Shown here one piece after another: positions 1 to 10,400 of a DNA stretch of 64,000 nt; position 1 is the stretch's first letter, and the number at the start of each line of letters is the position of its first letter. The DNA comes from Streptomyces sp. NBC_00582. Lineage in GTDB: Bacteria; Actinomycetota; Actinomycetes; Streptomycetales; Streptomycetaceae. The stretch lies in NCBI RefSeq assembly GCF_036345155.1, contig NZ_CP107772.1:1860001-1924000 (forward strand). The letters are read 5' to 3'. Position numbers and translations under genes: made by a program. A model generated the notes under the pieces. The model had not been told where the DNA came from. It saw only the letters and a list, made by a program, of their open reading frames with translations, and searched no databases.

Positions 1-77
1 GCGGCACCCCGTTGGGGGCGACGGAGGCGTTCGCCCGGGGGCTGGTCGACGCGATCGCCCCGGACAGCGGCGCATGA
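1..77 (+). CDS. 3' end of an unidentified gene
   Basis: An open frame enters from the left edge in phase with base 3 and stops at TGA 75-77. The visible tail of 24 residues ends DAIAPDSGA and has G/C third positions typical of real coding sequence here. Too little remains to name a family. It lies on the same strand as the polyketide cluster, but about 450 bases of non-coding DNA separate them, so it is probably a separate transcription unit. Confidence 0.6.
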   Translation, partial: GTPLGATEAFARGLVDAIAPDSGA

Positions 78-530
78 CGGCGGATCCCCGCACGTCAAGA
101 CCCGTCCCGACCTTTCCCGGACACTCGACACGCGACACACAGATTTTCCTCACGTGTCATCCACGACCCACCGGAGGCCGGACCCGCGTGTCGCGATGCG
201 GACATGCGGTCCAAAGGAACGCATTTCTTTCGGTGGTTGATGTTTCCACGAGATGAGTCGGGAGTGAACGCGGAGATCCCGGAAAGGAATTCATCCGCTT
301 TCCTCCCTCATGGCCGCCCGTCCACGACTGACCGAATCATTGCGGCTGGTTACCAGCCGATCGTTCGATCGTTGACCGGTGAGTAATAAGAGCACTACCT
401 TTCAACGCGTTTCGAGCAAGCGATTTTCATCCCGCCTTCCGCGGTGACCCGTGCCCGCGCGAATGCGGTGCACCGCCTTTGCTGTCCTGAACACCCCCCA
501 CCCTGCGGTTTCACGTTGATTCGGAGAATC
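78..530 (+). promoter_or_regulatory. Leader/promoter region of the PKS cluster
   Basis: This 453-base stretch has lower GC than its surroundings and no convincing gene; the short open frames in it lack the G/C third-position bias. Near its 3' end are a perfect inverted repeat at 344-358 and a CGATCG-TT-CGATCG repeat at about 359-372. It ends with GGAG 6 bases before the ATG at 531. By position it should carry the cluster promoter. I could not assign -35/-10 boxes with confidence. Confidence 0.5.
344..358. promoter_or_regulatory. Candidate operator palindrome
   Basis: GGCTGGT-T-ACCAGCC is a perfect 7-bp inverted repeat around one central base, about 170 bases upstream of the first PKS gene. 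The size fits a dimeric repressor site. No regulator gene lies next to the cluster in this window, so the protein that would bind it is unknown. Confidence 0.35.
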
Positions 531-3500
531 ATGACGTCCGCTGCGCGTTCCGAGGACATGATCATCGGCATCACCCCGTTCGGCGAGCCCGACGCCGGTC
601 TCGCCCTGGCGGTCGGCAGGGCCGGCGGCCTCGGCGTACTGGACCTGGGGCCCGGGGACCGAAGAGCGCGCGAGGCCCTGGCCCGGCTGCGCCGCGCCTC
701 ACCGGGCGCGTACGGCGTGAGAGTCGGACCGGGCTGCCGGCTCACCCCCGACGATCCGGCCCTCGGGGACCGCGGGCCGCACACGGTGGTGCTCGCCGCC
801 GACGCGCCCTGGCCCGTGGCCGAGACCGCCGGCCGGTACCGCGTGCTGGTGGAGGTCACCGATCTCGCGGGCGCGCGGGACGCGGCACGCGCCGGGGCGC
901 ACGGGCTCGTCGCGCGCGGTGCCGAGTGCGGTGGCCGGGTCGGCGAACTCAGCACCTTCGTGCTGCTCCAGCAGCTCCTCGCGGCGCCGGATCCCGGTCT
1001 GCCGGTGTGGGCCTGCGGCGGCGTCGGCCCGCGCACGGCCGCCGCCGCGGTGGCCGGCGGGGCGGCCGGAGTCGTCCTGGACAGCCAGCTCGCCCTGCTC
1101 GACGACTCGGCGCTGCCCGAACCTGCGGCCGCCGCGCTGCGCGCGATGGACGGCTCGGAGACCGTCGTCCTGGCCGGACACCGCGTCCTGCGGCGGCGCG
1201 GCCCCGACGCCCCGCAGGTCCCCGAGGGGGCGGGGCCCGAGGAGGTGGCGGCGCTGCTCGGTGCGCGGGACCCGCGTACCCGGCTCCTTCCCGTGGGCCA
1301 GGACGGCTTCCTCGCCGCCCGCTTCGCCGAGCGCTGGGGCGACGCGCGGCGCACGGTGCGGGCGCTGCGCGAGGCGATCCTGGACGCCTTACGCGACGAC
1401 ACGGCCGTAAGGGCGCTGCTGCCCGAGTCCGCGATGAGCCGGGCGCTCGGGACGCGACTGCCGCTGGCGCAGGGGCCGATGACACGGGTGAGCGACGAGG
1501 CGTCCTTCGCCGCCGCGGTCGCCGCGGAGGGGGCGCTGCCGTTCCTCGCCCTGGCGCTGGCGGACGGGGCGCGGACACGGGAGATGCTCGCCGCGACCCG
1601 GGACGCGGTCGCGGGCCGCCCCTGGGGGGTGGGGGTGCTCGGTTTCGCGCCGGAGGACGTGCGTGCCGCGCAGCTGGAGGCCGTGCGGGAGCTGCGGCCG
1701 ACGCACGCGGTCATCGCGGGCGGGCGGCCGTCCCAGGCGCAGGCGCTGGAGCGGGACGGCATCCGGACCTTCCTGCACGTGCCGTCGCCGGGGCTGCTGC
1801 GGCAGTTCCTCCAGGCGGGGGCACGCCGGTTCGTGTTCGAGGGCTCCGAGTGCGGCGGGCATGTGGGCCCGCGCGGCAGCTTCCCGCTGTGGGAGGCCCA
1901 ACTCGCCGTCCTGGAGGACCACTTGGCGGAGGCGGACGGCTCGGATCTGGAGGTGTTCTTCGCGGGCGGGGTGCACGACGGGCGCTCTGCGGCGATGGTC
2001 GCCGCGCTGGCCGCGCCGCTGACCGCGCGCGGGGCCGCCGTCGGGCTGCTGATGGGGACGGCGTATCTGTTCACCGAGGAGGCGGTGACGCACGGGGCGA
2101 TCCGGCCGCTGTTCCAGCGGCAGGTCCTGGCCGCCGAGCGCACCACGCTCCTGGAGTCGGCGCCGGGCCACGCCACCCGGTGCGTGCCCAGCCCGTTCGC
2201 CGCGGACTTCCGCACGCGAGAGGCCCGGCTGCGCGCGGAGGGCGTGCCCGAGCGGCGGGTCTGGGAGGAGCTGGAGCGCCTCAACGTGGGCCGGCTGCGC
2301 CTCGCCAGCAAGGGCGTGACCCGTGACGGCGACGGCGCGCTCGCCGCGGTCGACGAGCAACGCCAGTACACGGAGGGCATGTTCATGGCCGGGGAGGTGG
2401 CGGTGCTGCGCCGGGCCACCACCACGCTGGCCGCGCTGCACACGTCCGTGACGACCGGAGCTGTCGACCATCTCACCGCGCGGACCGCCGAGTTGGGCGT
2501 GGAGCGGGGCGCCCGGCAGGAGCCGAAGGCCCCGGCGCCGCTGGACGTCGCCGTCGTCGGCATGGCGTGCATGTTCCCGCAGGCACCCGATCTGCCCACG
2601 TTCTGGGCCAACGTCGTCGGCGGCGTCGACGCGGTCGGCGAGGTCCCGGCCGACCGCTGGGACCCGGCCGTCCACCACGGCGAGTCGACCCCGTCGAAGT
2701 GGGGCGGCTTCCTTCCGCCGATCCCCTTCGACCCGCTGCGCTACGGCATCCCGCCCGCCTCCCTCGGCAGCGTCGAACCGGTGCAACTGCTGTCCCTGGA
2801 GGCCGCCCGGCGGGCCCTCGACGACGCCGGATACGGCGACGGGGGACGGGAGTTCGACCGCTCGCGCACCTCGGTGGTGTTCGGCGCCGAGGCGGGCAGC
2901 GACCTGTCGAACGCGGCCACCCTGCGGGCCGTGCTGCCCTCGTACTACGGGAAGGTCCCCGCCGGACTGGAGGAGCAGCTCCCCCGGCTGACCGAGGACT
3001 CCTTCCCCGGCATGCTCGCCAACGTCATCTCCGGGCGGATCGCCAACCGGCTCGACCTCGGCGGCGCCAACTACACGGTCGACGCGGCGTGCGCGTCCTC
3101 GCTCGCCGCCGTCGACGTCGCCTGCAAGGAACTCGTCGGCGGCACCTCCGACGTGGTGCTGTGCGGGGGCGCCGACCTCCACAACGGCATCAACGACTAC
3201 GTCCTGTTCTCCTCCGTCCACGCCCTCTCCCCGACCGGCCGCTCCCGGGCCTTCGACGGCTCGGCGGACGGCATCGCGCTCGGCGAGGGCGTGGCCTGCG
3301 TCGTCCTCAAACGGCTCGCCGACGCCGAACGCGACGGCGACCGGATCTACGGCGTCATCAAGGGCCTCGGCGCCTCGAGCGACGGCCGTTCCCTCGGCCT
3401 GACCGCCCCGCGCCCCGAGGGCCAGCGGTCGGCGCTGGAACGGGCGTACCGCAACGCGGGCGTCTCCCCCGCCGACATCGGTCTCGTCGAGGCGCACGGC

Positions 3501-6500
3501 ACCGGCACGGTGGTCGGCGACCGCACCGAACTGCGCATCCTGAGCGAGGTGTTCACCGAGGCCGGCGCCGAGTCCGGGGCGTGCGCGCTCGGTTCGGTGA
3601 AGTCGCAGATCGGGCACACGAAATGCGCGGCCGGAATGGCCGGGATGATCAAGACGCTGCTGGCGCTGTACACCGGTGTGCGACCGCCGACGCTGCACAT
3701 CGAGGCGCCCAACCAGGCCTGGGAGGCGGACAGCAGCCCCTTCGCCTTCCACGCCGAGGCACGCCCCTGGGCGGCGCCCGCGACGGAACGGCTCGCCGGG
3801 GTGAGCGCGTTCGGGTTCGGCGGCACCAACTTCCATGCCGTCCTGAGCGCCTACGCCGACGGCGCGCCGCCGGTGCGCGGGCTGGACGTCTGGCCTGCCG
3901 AGCTGTTCCTCTTCCGCGGCCGGGACGAGGGCACGGCCCGGCGCGCGGTGGAGGAGCTGCTGCGCGCGGCGGAGGCCGAGGGCCGGCCGTGGCGGCTGCG
4001 GGACCTGGCGCTGAGCGCGGCCCGGCGGTCGGACGCGAGCGGCGATCCCGTACGGCTCGCGGTCGTGGCGACGGACGTCGACGACCTGACCGGCAAGCTC
4101 CGGCGGGCCCTGCGCGGCGAGTCCGACCCCCGCCACGGGCTGCACCCGTACGACCCGCAGGACGGCCAGGTCGCCTTCCTCTTCCCCGGCCAGGGCAGCC
4201 AGCGCACCGGCATGCTCGCCGACCTCTTCGTGGCCTTCCCCGAGGTGCGCTCCTACCTGGAGCTCGGCCGCTCCCACGCGGACGCGCTGTATCCGCCGGC
4301 CGCCTTCGACGAGGCCGCACGGGACCGGCAGCAGGCCGCCCTGACCGACACCCGGGTCGCGCAGCCGGCCCTCGGTGTCGCCGGGCTCGCCGCGCACGCC
4401 GTGCTCACGGCGGCCGGGGTGCGCCCGGACATGGCCGCCGGGCACAGCTACGGCGAGCTGGTCGCGCTGTGCGCGGCCGGCGCCCTCGATCCCGAGGCGC
4501 TGCTGGAGCTGAGCGCCGAGCGGGCTGCGGCGATCCTGGAGGCCGCCGCGTCGGCCGGTGAGGAGCCCGGCACCATGGCCGCCGTCGCGGCCGGCGCCGA
4601 GGAGGTGGCCCGGGCCCTGCGGACGGCGGGCGCGTCCGGCTCCGTGGTCCTCGCCAACCGCAACTCGCCCGAGCAGACGGTGATCTCGGGCCCGACCGAC
4701 GCCGTCACGGACGCCGTACGACTGCTGCGCGAGGCGGGTCTGGGCGCGAAACGGATCCCCGTGGCCTGCGCCTTCCACAGCCCGCTGGTCGCCGGGGCCG
4801 GTGACCGGTTCGCCGAGGCGCTCGCCGAACGGCAGCTGCACGCACCCGAGTTCCCGGTGTGGTCCAACCGCACGGCCGCGCCGTACCCGGCCGACCCGGA
4901 CGCCGTACGGGACGGGCTCGCCGCGCAGATCGGCGCGCCCGTCGCCTTCGCCGAACAGATCGAGGCGATGTACGAGGCGGGGGCGCGGGTCTTCGTCGAG
5001 GCCGGTCCCGGGTCCGTGCTGACCCGGCTGGTGGGGCAGATCCTCGGCGACCGGCCGCACCGCACGGTGGCCTGCGAGCCCCGGCCCGGCGGCGGGCTGC
5101 CCGGCTGGCTGGACGCCCTGGCCCGACTCGCCGTGGCGGGGCTGCCGGTGCGCACCGGGTGGCTGCTGCGCGGCCGGGACGCGGTCGACGCCGTCCACAC
5201 GCCCGTACCGAAGCGGCCCGGCTGGACGGTGGACGGGCACCTGGTCCGCACCGCCTCCGGGGCCCTCCTGCCCGGTGCGCTCGCCCCCGCCCGACGCGTC
5301 ACCGAACCCGCCGAAAGGACTGTGCCGACTGTGACGACGAACCCCCCGCACGGTGTCCCGTCCGACCGGGACGCGCTGATCTCCGAGTTCCTGCGCACCA
5401 GCCGGGAGATGATCGCCGCCCAACGGGACGTGCTGCTCACCTACTTCGGCGCCGCTCCCGGGACGCAGCCGGCCGCGCCGCTCGCGCCGCGGGCCGTGGC
5501 CGCGCCGGAGGTGATCGCGGCGGTGCCGGAACTCCCGCTGCCGCCGGCAGCCGTCCCGGAGCCGGAAGCCGCCGCCGTCGGCGGCGCCGACGTCCAGCAG
5601 GTGGTCCTGGAGATCATCAGCGAACGCACCGGCTATCCCGTCGACATGATCGAGCCCGACCTGGATCTGGAGGCCGATCTCAGCATCGACTCCATCAAGC
5701 GGGCGGAGATCGCGGGCGAGCTGGCGAAACGGCTCGGCGCCGCGGGCGGGGCGGACCTCACCTCGCTGGACGACACCGAACTGGAGGAACTGGCGAAGGC
5801 CCGGACCGCGGCGGCGGTGACGGACTGGCTGAGATCACGGCTGGAGGGCGCTGCGGCAGCGTCCAGGGCGGCGGACGAGGCGGGATCCGGGGCGGCGGAC
5901 GGGGTGCCGTCCTCGTCGGGCGCCGGGGAGTCCGCCGGGTTCGGGGGGCCGACGCCGACCCGGTCGGCCGGGCCAGTGGCCGTCGGTCCGGCCGACGGAG
6001 CGACCCCCGGTGCGGTCGACACGGTCGCCGGTGAGCCGCCACGGCGGCATGTGCTGCGGCCGGTGCCGATCGATGCCGGTGCGGTCGCCCCGTCCACCGC
6101 CCTCCCCGGCACCCGCTGGGCGCTCCTCGGGGACGCCCCAGAGGCCGCCGCGCTGCTCTCGGCCCACGGCGCCGAGGTCGTCGTACACCCCCGCGATCGT
6201 GTGCTGTCCGAGGCGGACGGCCCGGTGGACGGGGTGCTGTACCTCGGCGCGCTCGCGGCGCCCGAGGACGACGTTCCCGTGCTGCCCGACGCGTTCGCCG
6301 TGCTGAAGGCCGCCCTGGGGCGGGGGCCGAGATGGCTGCTGGCCGTGCGGCACACGGACGGCGAGCAGCCGGACGCCCGGTCGGCGGGGCTGCGCGGGCT
6401 GTTCCGGACCGTGGCGCGGGAGTACCCGCAGACACTCGCCCGGGTGGTCGACCTGGACGACGCCTCGCCGGACGCGGTGGCGCGGGCCGTGGTCGAGGAG

Positions 6501-7496
6501 GCCGTGGCCGCCGACCGGACGCCGGTGGTCCTGCGCGCGCGGGGCGGACGGTACGGCTTCGAACTGGTCGAGGAGCCCCTGGGCGCGCTCGGCGACACCG
6601 GCGCGGGACCGGCCGGGGACGGGGTCGCGGAGGCGGCCGCGCTCGGTCTGGACCGGGACTCGGTGGTGGTGCTGGCGGGAGGGGCGCGGGGCATCACCGC
6701 GCAGTTCGCCGCCGCACTCGCCGGTGCCGCCCGCTGCCGGCTGGAGCTGCTCGGCCGTACGCCCGCCCCGGACGGCCCCGAGGACGCCGACACGGCCGCC
6801 GCGCGCACCCGGGCCGAGCTGCGGTCCGTGCTCGCCGCGCGCGGCGGGCTGAAGCCGGCCGAGATCAACCGGACCGCCGAACTCCTCCTGGCCCAGCGGG
6901 AGATCACCGCGACCCTCGGCGAACTCGGCGCGCTCGGCGCCCGGGCGCGCTATCGCGCGGTCGACTTCCGTGAGCCCGAGGCGGTGGTGCAGGCGGTCAA
7001 GGAGATCCACGCCGAGCACGGCCGGCTGGACGGGGTGGTGCACGCGGCCGGGATCATCGAGGACCGGCTGATCGCGGAGAAGACCGCCGAGTCCTTCCAG
7101 CGGGTCTACGGCACCAAGGCGACCGGGGCGGACGCCCTGCTCACGGCGCTGGAGGACCTGCCGGCCGCGCCCGCGTTCACGGTGCTGTTCGGCAGCATCT
7201 CCGCCGTCCTCGGCAACCGGGGGCAGGTGGACTACGCCGCCGCCAACGACGCGCTGGAGACCCTCGGCGCCGCCTTCGCCGCCCGCACCGGCCGGCGGGC
7301 GGTGACCGTGCACTGGGGCCCGTGGGCGCCCGCGCCCGGTCACGGCGGGATGGTCGGCGCGGAGCTCGCCCGCGAGTACGCCCGGCGCGGCATCCGGCTG
7401 ATCGACCCCGAGGAGGGGACCGCGGCGCTGCTGCGGGAGCTGGCGTGGGGGGATCCCTCGGTGACGGCCGTCGTCCACACCGCTTCGGGCTGGTGA
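531..7496 (+). CDS. PUFA-synthase-like type I PKS, NMO-NMO-KS-AT-ACP-KR
   Basis: A 2321-residue multidomain synthase. Residues about 10-230 and 300-560 are two nitronate-monooxygenase (PfaD-like) TIM-barrel domains; the second has the flavin-site signature EGSECGGHVGPR near residue 437. The ketosynthase starts near residue 672 with active Cys854 in DAACASSL and later EAHGTGT and IGHTKCAAG. The acyltransferase has Ser1306 in GHSYGE. The ACP carries LSIDSIKR, with the phosphopantetheine serine at 1721, a form typical of PUFA synthases. A ketoreductase follows (GGARGIT near 2050, YAAAN near 2235). Known family logic: the PfaD-like domain gives enoyl reduction. I chose ATG 531 for its GGAG at good spacing; ATG 558 is an alternative. 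It is followed by the second synthase after 3 bases. The product is unknown; the domain set predicts a reduced acyl chain. A Streptomyces cluster once annotated as eicosapentaenoate synthesis seems the closest precedent from memory. Confidence 0.9.
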   Translation: MTSAARSEDMIIGITPFGEPDAGLALAVGRAGGLGVLDLGPGDRRAREALARLRRASPGAYGVRVGPGCRLTPDDPALGDRGPHTVVLAADAPWPVAETAGRYRVLVEVTDLAGARDAARAGAHGLVARGAECGGRVGELSTFVLLQQLLAAPDPGLPVWACGGVGPRTAAAAVAGGAAGVVLDSQLALLDDSALPEPAAAALRAMDGSETVVLAGHRVLRRRGPDAPQVPEGAGPEEVAALLGARDPRTRLLPVGQDGFLAARFAERWGDARRTVRALREAILDALRDDTAVRALLPESAMSRALGTRLPLAQGPMTRVSDEASFAAAVAAEGALPFLALALADGARTREMLAATRDAVAGRPWGVGVLGFAPEDVRAAQLEAVRELRPTHAVIAGGRPSQAQALERDGIRTFLHVPSPGLLRQFLQAGARRFVFEGSECGGHVGPRGSFPLWEAQLAVLEDHLAEADGSDLEVFFAGGVHDGRSAAMVAALAAPLTARGAAVGLLMGTAYLFTEEAVTHGAIRPLFQRQVLAAERTTLLESAPGHATRCVPSPFAADFRTREARLRAEGVPERRVWEELERLNVGRLRLASKGVTRDGDGALAAVDEQRQYTEGMFMAGEVAVLRRATTTLAALHTSVTTGAVDHLTARTAELGVERGARQEPKAPAPLDVAVVGMACMFPQAPDLPTFWANVVGGVDAVGEVPADRWDPAVHHGESTPSKWGGFLPPIPFDPLRYGIPPASLGSVEPVQLLSLEAARRALDDAGYGDGGREFDRSRTSVVFGAEAGSDLSNAATLRAVLPSYYGKVPAGLEEQLPRLTEDSFPGMLANVISGRIANRLDLGGANYTVDAACASSLAAVDVACKELVGGTSDVVLCGGADLHNGINDYVLFSSVHALSPTGRSRAFDGSADGIALGEGVACVVLKRLADAERDGDRIYGVIKGLGASSDGRSLGLTAPRPEGQRSALERAYRNAGVSPADIGLVEAHGTGTVVGDRTELRILSEVFTEAGAESGACALGSVKSQIGHTKCAAGMAGMIKTLLALYTGVRPPTLHIEAPNQAWEADSSPFAFHAEARPWAAPATERLAGVSAFGFGGTNFHAVLSAYADGAPPVRGLDVWPAELFLFRGRDEGTARRAVEELLRAAEAEGRPWRLRDLALSAARRSDASGDPVRLAVVATDVDDLTGKLRRALRGESDPRHGLHPYDPQDGQVAFLFPGQGSQRTGMLADLFVAFPEVRSYLELGRSHADALYPPAAFDEAARDRQQAALTDTRVAQPALGVAGLAAHAVLTAAGVRPDMAAGHSYGELVALCAAGALDPEALLELSAERAAAILEAAASAGEEPGTMAAVAAGAEEVARALRTAGASGSVVLANRNSPEQTVISGPTDAVTDAVRLLREAGLGAKRIPVACAFHSPLVAGAGDRFAEALAERQLHAPEFPVWSNRTAAPYPADPDAVRDGLAAQIGAPVAFAEQIEAMYEAGARVFVEAGPGSVLTRLVGQILGDRPHRTVACEPRPGGGLPGWLDALARLAVAGLPVRTGWLLRGRDAVDAVHTPVPKRPGWTVDGHLVRTASGALLPGALAPARRVTEPAERTVPTVTTNPPHGVPSDRDALISEFLRTSREMIAAQRDVLLTYFGAAPGTQPAAPLAPRAVAAPEVIAAVPELPLPPAAVPEPEAAAVGGADVQQVVLEIISERTGYPVDMIEPDLDLEADLSIDSIKRAEIAGELAKRLGAAGGADLTSLDDTELEELAKARTAAAVTDWLRSRLEGAAAASRAADEAGSGAADGVPSSSGAGESAGFGGPTPTRSAGPVAVGPADGATPGAVDTVAGEPPRRHVLRPVPIDAGAVAPSTALPGTRWALLGDAPEAAALLSAHGAEVVVHPRDRVLSEADGPVDGVLYLGALAAPEDDVPVLPDAFAVLKAALGRGPRWLLAVRHTDGEQPDARSAGLRGLFRTVAREYPQTLARVVDLDDASPDAVARAVVEEAVAADRTPVVLRARGGRYGFELVEEPLGALGDTGAGPAGDGVAEAAALGLDRDSVVVLAGGARGITAQFAAALAGAARCRLELLGRTPAPDGPEDADTAAARTRAELRSVLAARGGLKPAEINRTAELLLAQREITATLGELGALGARARYRAVDFREPEAVVQAVKEIHAEHGRLDGVVHAAGIIEDRLIAEKTAESFQRVYGTKATGADALLTALEDLPAAPAFTVLFGSISAVLGNRGQVDYAAANDALETLGAAFAARTGRRAVTVHWGPWAPAPGHGGMVGAELAREYARRGIRLIDPEEGTAALLRELAWGDPSVTAVVHTASGW

Positions 7497-7499
7497 CCG

Positions 7500-10400
7500 G
7501 TGACGTCATCCTCCCCGACGGCCGGTGCGACGGAGTCGACGGGCCGTCAGGTTCCGGTCGCCATCGTCGGGATGTCGGTGCTGCTGCCGGGCGCCGCCGG
7601 TCTGGACGCGTACTGGCGCAATCTCCGGGACGGTGTGGACGCCGTCGGCGAGGTGCCGCAGGGGCGCTGGGACGCGGAGTACTACCGGCCGGGCAGCGCG
7701 GCCGAACCGGCGCTCGCGGACCGGGTCTACGCCCGCAGGGGCGGGTTCGTGGACGGGCTCGCGGAGGTGGAGGTCACCCGGTTCGGGATCATGCCGAACT
7801 CGGTGGCCGGCACCGAGCCCGACCAGCTCATCGCCCTGCACGTGGCGTCCGCCGCCCTCGACGACGCGGGCGGCGCCGACCGCCTCCCCGACCGAGGGCG
7901 CGTCGGCGTCGTCCTCGGCCGGGGCGGCTACCTCACCCCCGGACTGGTCCGGCTCGACCAGCGGGTGCGGACGGCGGGCCAGCTCGTGCGCACGCTGGGC
8001 GAGCTGCTGCCCGACCTGTCCGACGCCCAACTCGCGCGTGTGCGTGAGGCGTTCACCGAACGTCTGGGGCCGGACAGCCCCGAGTCCGCGATCGGTCTCG
8101 TGCCCAACTTCGCGGCCTCCCGGGTCGCCAACCGGCTCGATCTGCGCGGTCCGGCCTACACGGTGGACGCCGCCTGCGCCTCCTCGCTGGTCGCCGTCGA
8201 CCAGGCGGTCGGTGAACTGGCCTCCGGGCGGTGCGACATGATGCTGGCCGGGGGCGTCCATCACTGCCACGACATCACCCTGTGGAGCGTGTTCTCCCAA
8301 CTGCGCGCCCTCTCCCCCAGCCAGCGCATCCGTCCCTTCCACCGGGAGGCGGACGGCATCCTGATCGGGGAGGGCACCGGGGTCGTCGTCCTGAAGCGGC
8401 TGGCGGACGCCGAGCGGGACGGCGACCGGATCTACGCCGTGATCCGGGGCACCGGGGTGGCGAGCGACGGCCGGGCGGCCGGACTGGTCAATCCCGATCC
8501 CGGCGGCCAGGCCCAGGCCGTGCGGCAGGCGTGGCGGGCCGCCGGGCTCGACCCCGCGGCGCCCGGCTCGCTCGGTCTGCTGGAGGCGCACGGGACGGCG
8601 ACGCCGGCCGGTGACAGCGCCGAACTCACCACGCTGGCGGAGGTGTTCGGGCCGGGTGGCGAGGACCGGGACGCGGTGCTGGGCTCGGTGAAGTCGATGA
8701 TCGGGCACACCATGCCCGCCGCCGGTGTCGCCGGTCTGGTGAAGGCCGCGCTCGCCGTCCACCACGCGACCCTGCTGCCCACACTGCACTGCGACGACCC
8801 GCATCCGGCCCTGGCCCGCACCCGGTTCCGCACCCTGGAGAAGGCGGCGGAATGGGAGACCGGGCCGGGACAGCCGCCGCGCAGGGCCGCCGTCAACGCG
8901 TTCGGGTTCGGCGGGATCAACGCACATGTGGTGCTGGAGGAGGCGCCGGGGGCGCGGGCCGTCGCCCGGGGGGCACACACGGGTGGGCCCGCGGTCACGG
9001 AGGTGACCGAGCCGGAGGAGGTGCTGCTGCTCGCCGCCGCGTCACCGGCGCACCTCGCCGCCCTGCTCGACGCCGACGACGCCGCCGTACGGGCCGCCGG
9101 ACTCGATGCCGCTCGCCCGCACCCGGGAGCGGGCCCGGCACGGCTCGGGATCGTCGACCCGACGGCGAAGCGGCTCGCGCTGGCCCGGCGCGCGGTCGGC
9201 AAGGGGCGCGCCTGGCACGGCCGCAGTGACGTCTGGTTCCGGCCGGCCCCTCTGCTGGGCGCCGGACACGGAAAGCTGGCGTTCCTCTTCCCCGGCCTGG
9301 AGGGCGACTTCACCCCCCGGGTCGACGACGTCGCCGCCCACTTCGGCCTGCCCGTCCCCGAACTCCCCCGGGCGGAGACCGGGGACATCGGCCGGCACGG
9401 CCTCGGTGTCGTCGCCGTGGGCCGGCTGCTCGACACCGCGCTGCGCCGCACCGGGATCGTGCCGGACGCGGTCGCCGGGCACAGTGTGGGCGAGTGGACG
9501 GCGATGGCGGCGGGCGGGCTCTACGCGGGGGACGAGGTCGACGCCTTCATGGCCGGCTTCGACCCCGACGGGGTGACGGTCCCCGGGCTCGCCTTCGGTG
9601 CGATCGGAGCGTCCGCCGACCGGGTGCTGGAGGCCCTGCGCGAGGAGGGCCGGGAGCGGGCGGGACTCGTCCTCTCCCACGACAACGCGCCCGGCCAGTC
9701 GATGGTGTGCGGCCCGCAGCCGGCGGTGGAGGACCTCGTCCGGGCGTTCCGCTCCCGGGGGGTGCTCAGCCAGGTGCTGCCGTTCCGGTCGGGCTTCCAC
9801 ACACCGATGCTGGAGCCCCACCTCGGCCCGATCAGGGAGGCCGCCGAGCGGTTCCGGCTGCAGGCGCCGCACACGCCGGTCTGGTCGGGGACGACCGCCG
9901 CGCCCTTTCCCGAAGGGGAGGCGGACATACGGGAGTTGTTCGTACGGCATCTGCTGGAGCCGGTCCGTTTCCGGCAGTTGGCGCAGGCCCTGTACGCGTC
10001 CGGTCACAGGGTGTTCGTGCAGGCGGGGCCGGGACAGCTCGGCTCCCTCGTCGGCGACACCCTCGGCGCACACGACCACCTGGTCGTCGCCGCCAACTCG
10101 CCGCACCGCACGGGCCTGGCCCAGCTCCGCCGGGTGGCCACGGCGGTGTGGACGGCGGGGGCCGACGTGGCCCCGTCCCTGACGCGATCCCGGCGGACGG
10201 AGACATCACGGCCGCCGGTGCGGCTGGACCTGGGCGGCGCGCTCGTCTCCCTCGCTCCGGAGAGGCTCGCCGAACTCCGCGCGGACCTGCGCCCACGCGC
10301 CGGCAGCGGCCCCTCGCCGCTGGACGCGATCGCCCGACGCTCCCCGCTGGCCGCCGAGTTGAGCGCGCTGATGCGCGAGACCGCGGACACCGCGGCGGCC

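Noticed and set aside
74..386. Two 60-residue open frames ahead of the PKS
   Set aside because: Low G/C at third positions, no good ribosome sites, overlapping each other in a promoter-like region.
395..5423. Very long minus-strand open frames opposite the first PKS
   Set aside because: Ser/Arg- or Gly/Val-rich shadow compositions caused by high GC on the coding strand; no domain sense.
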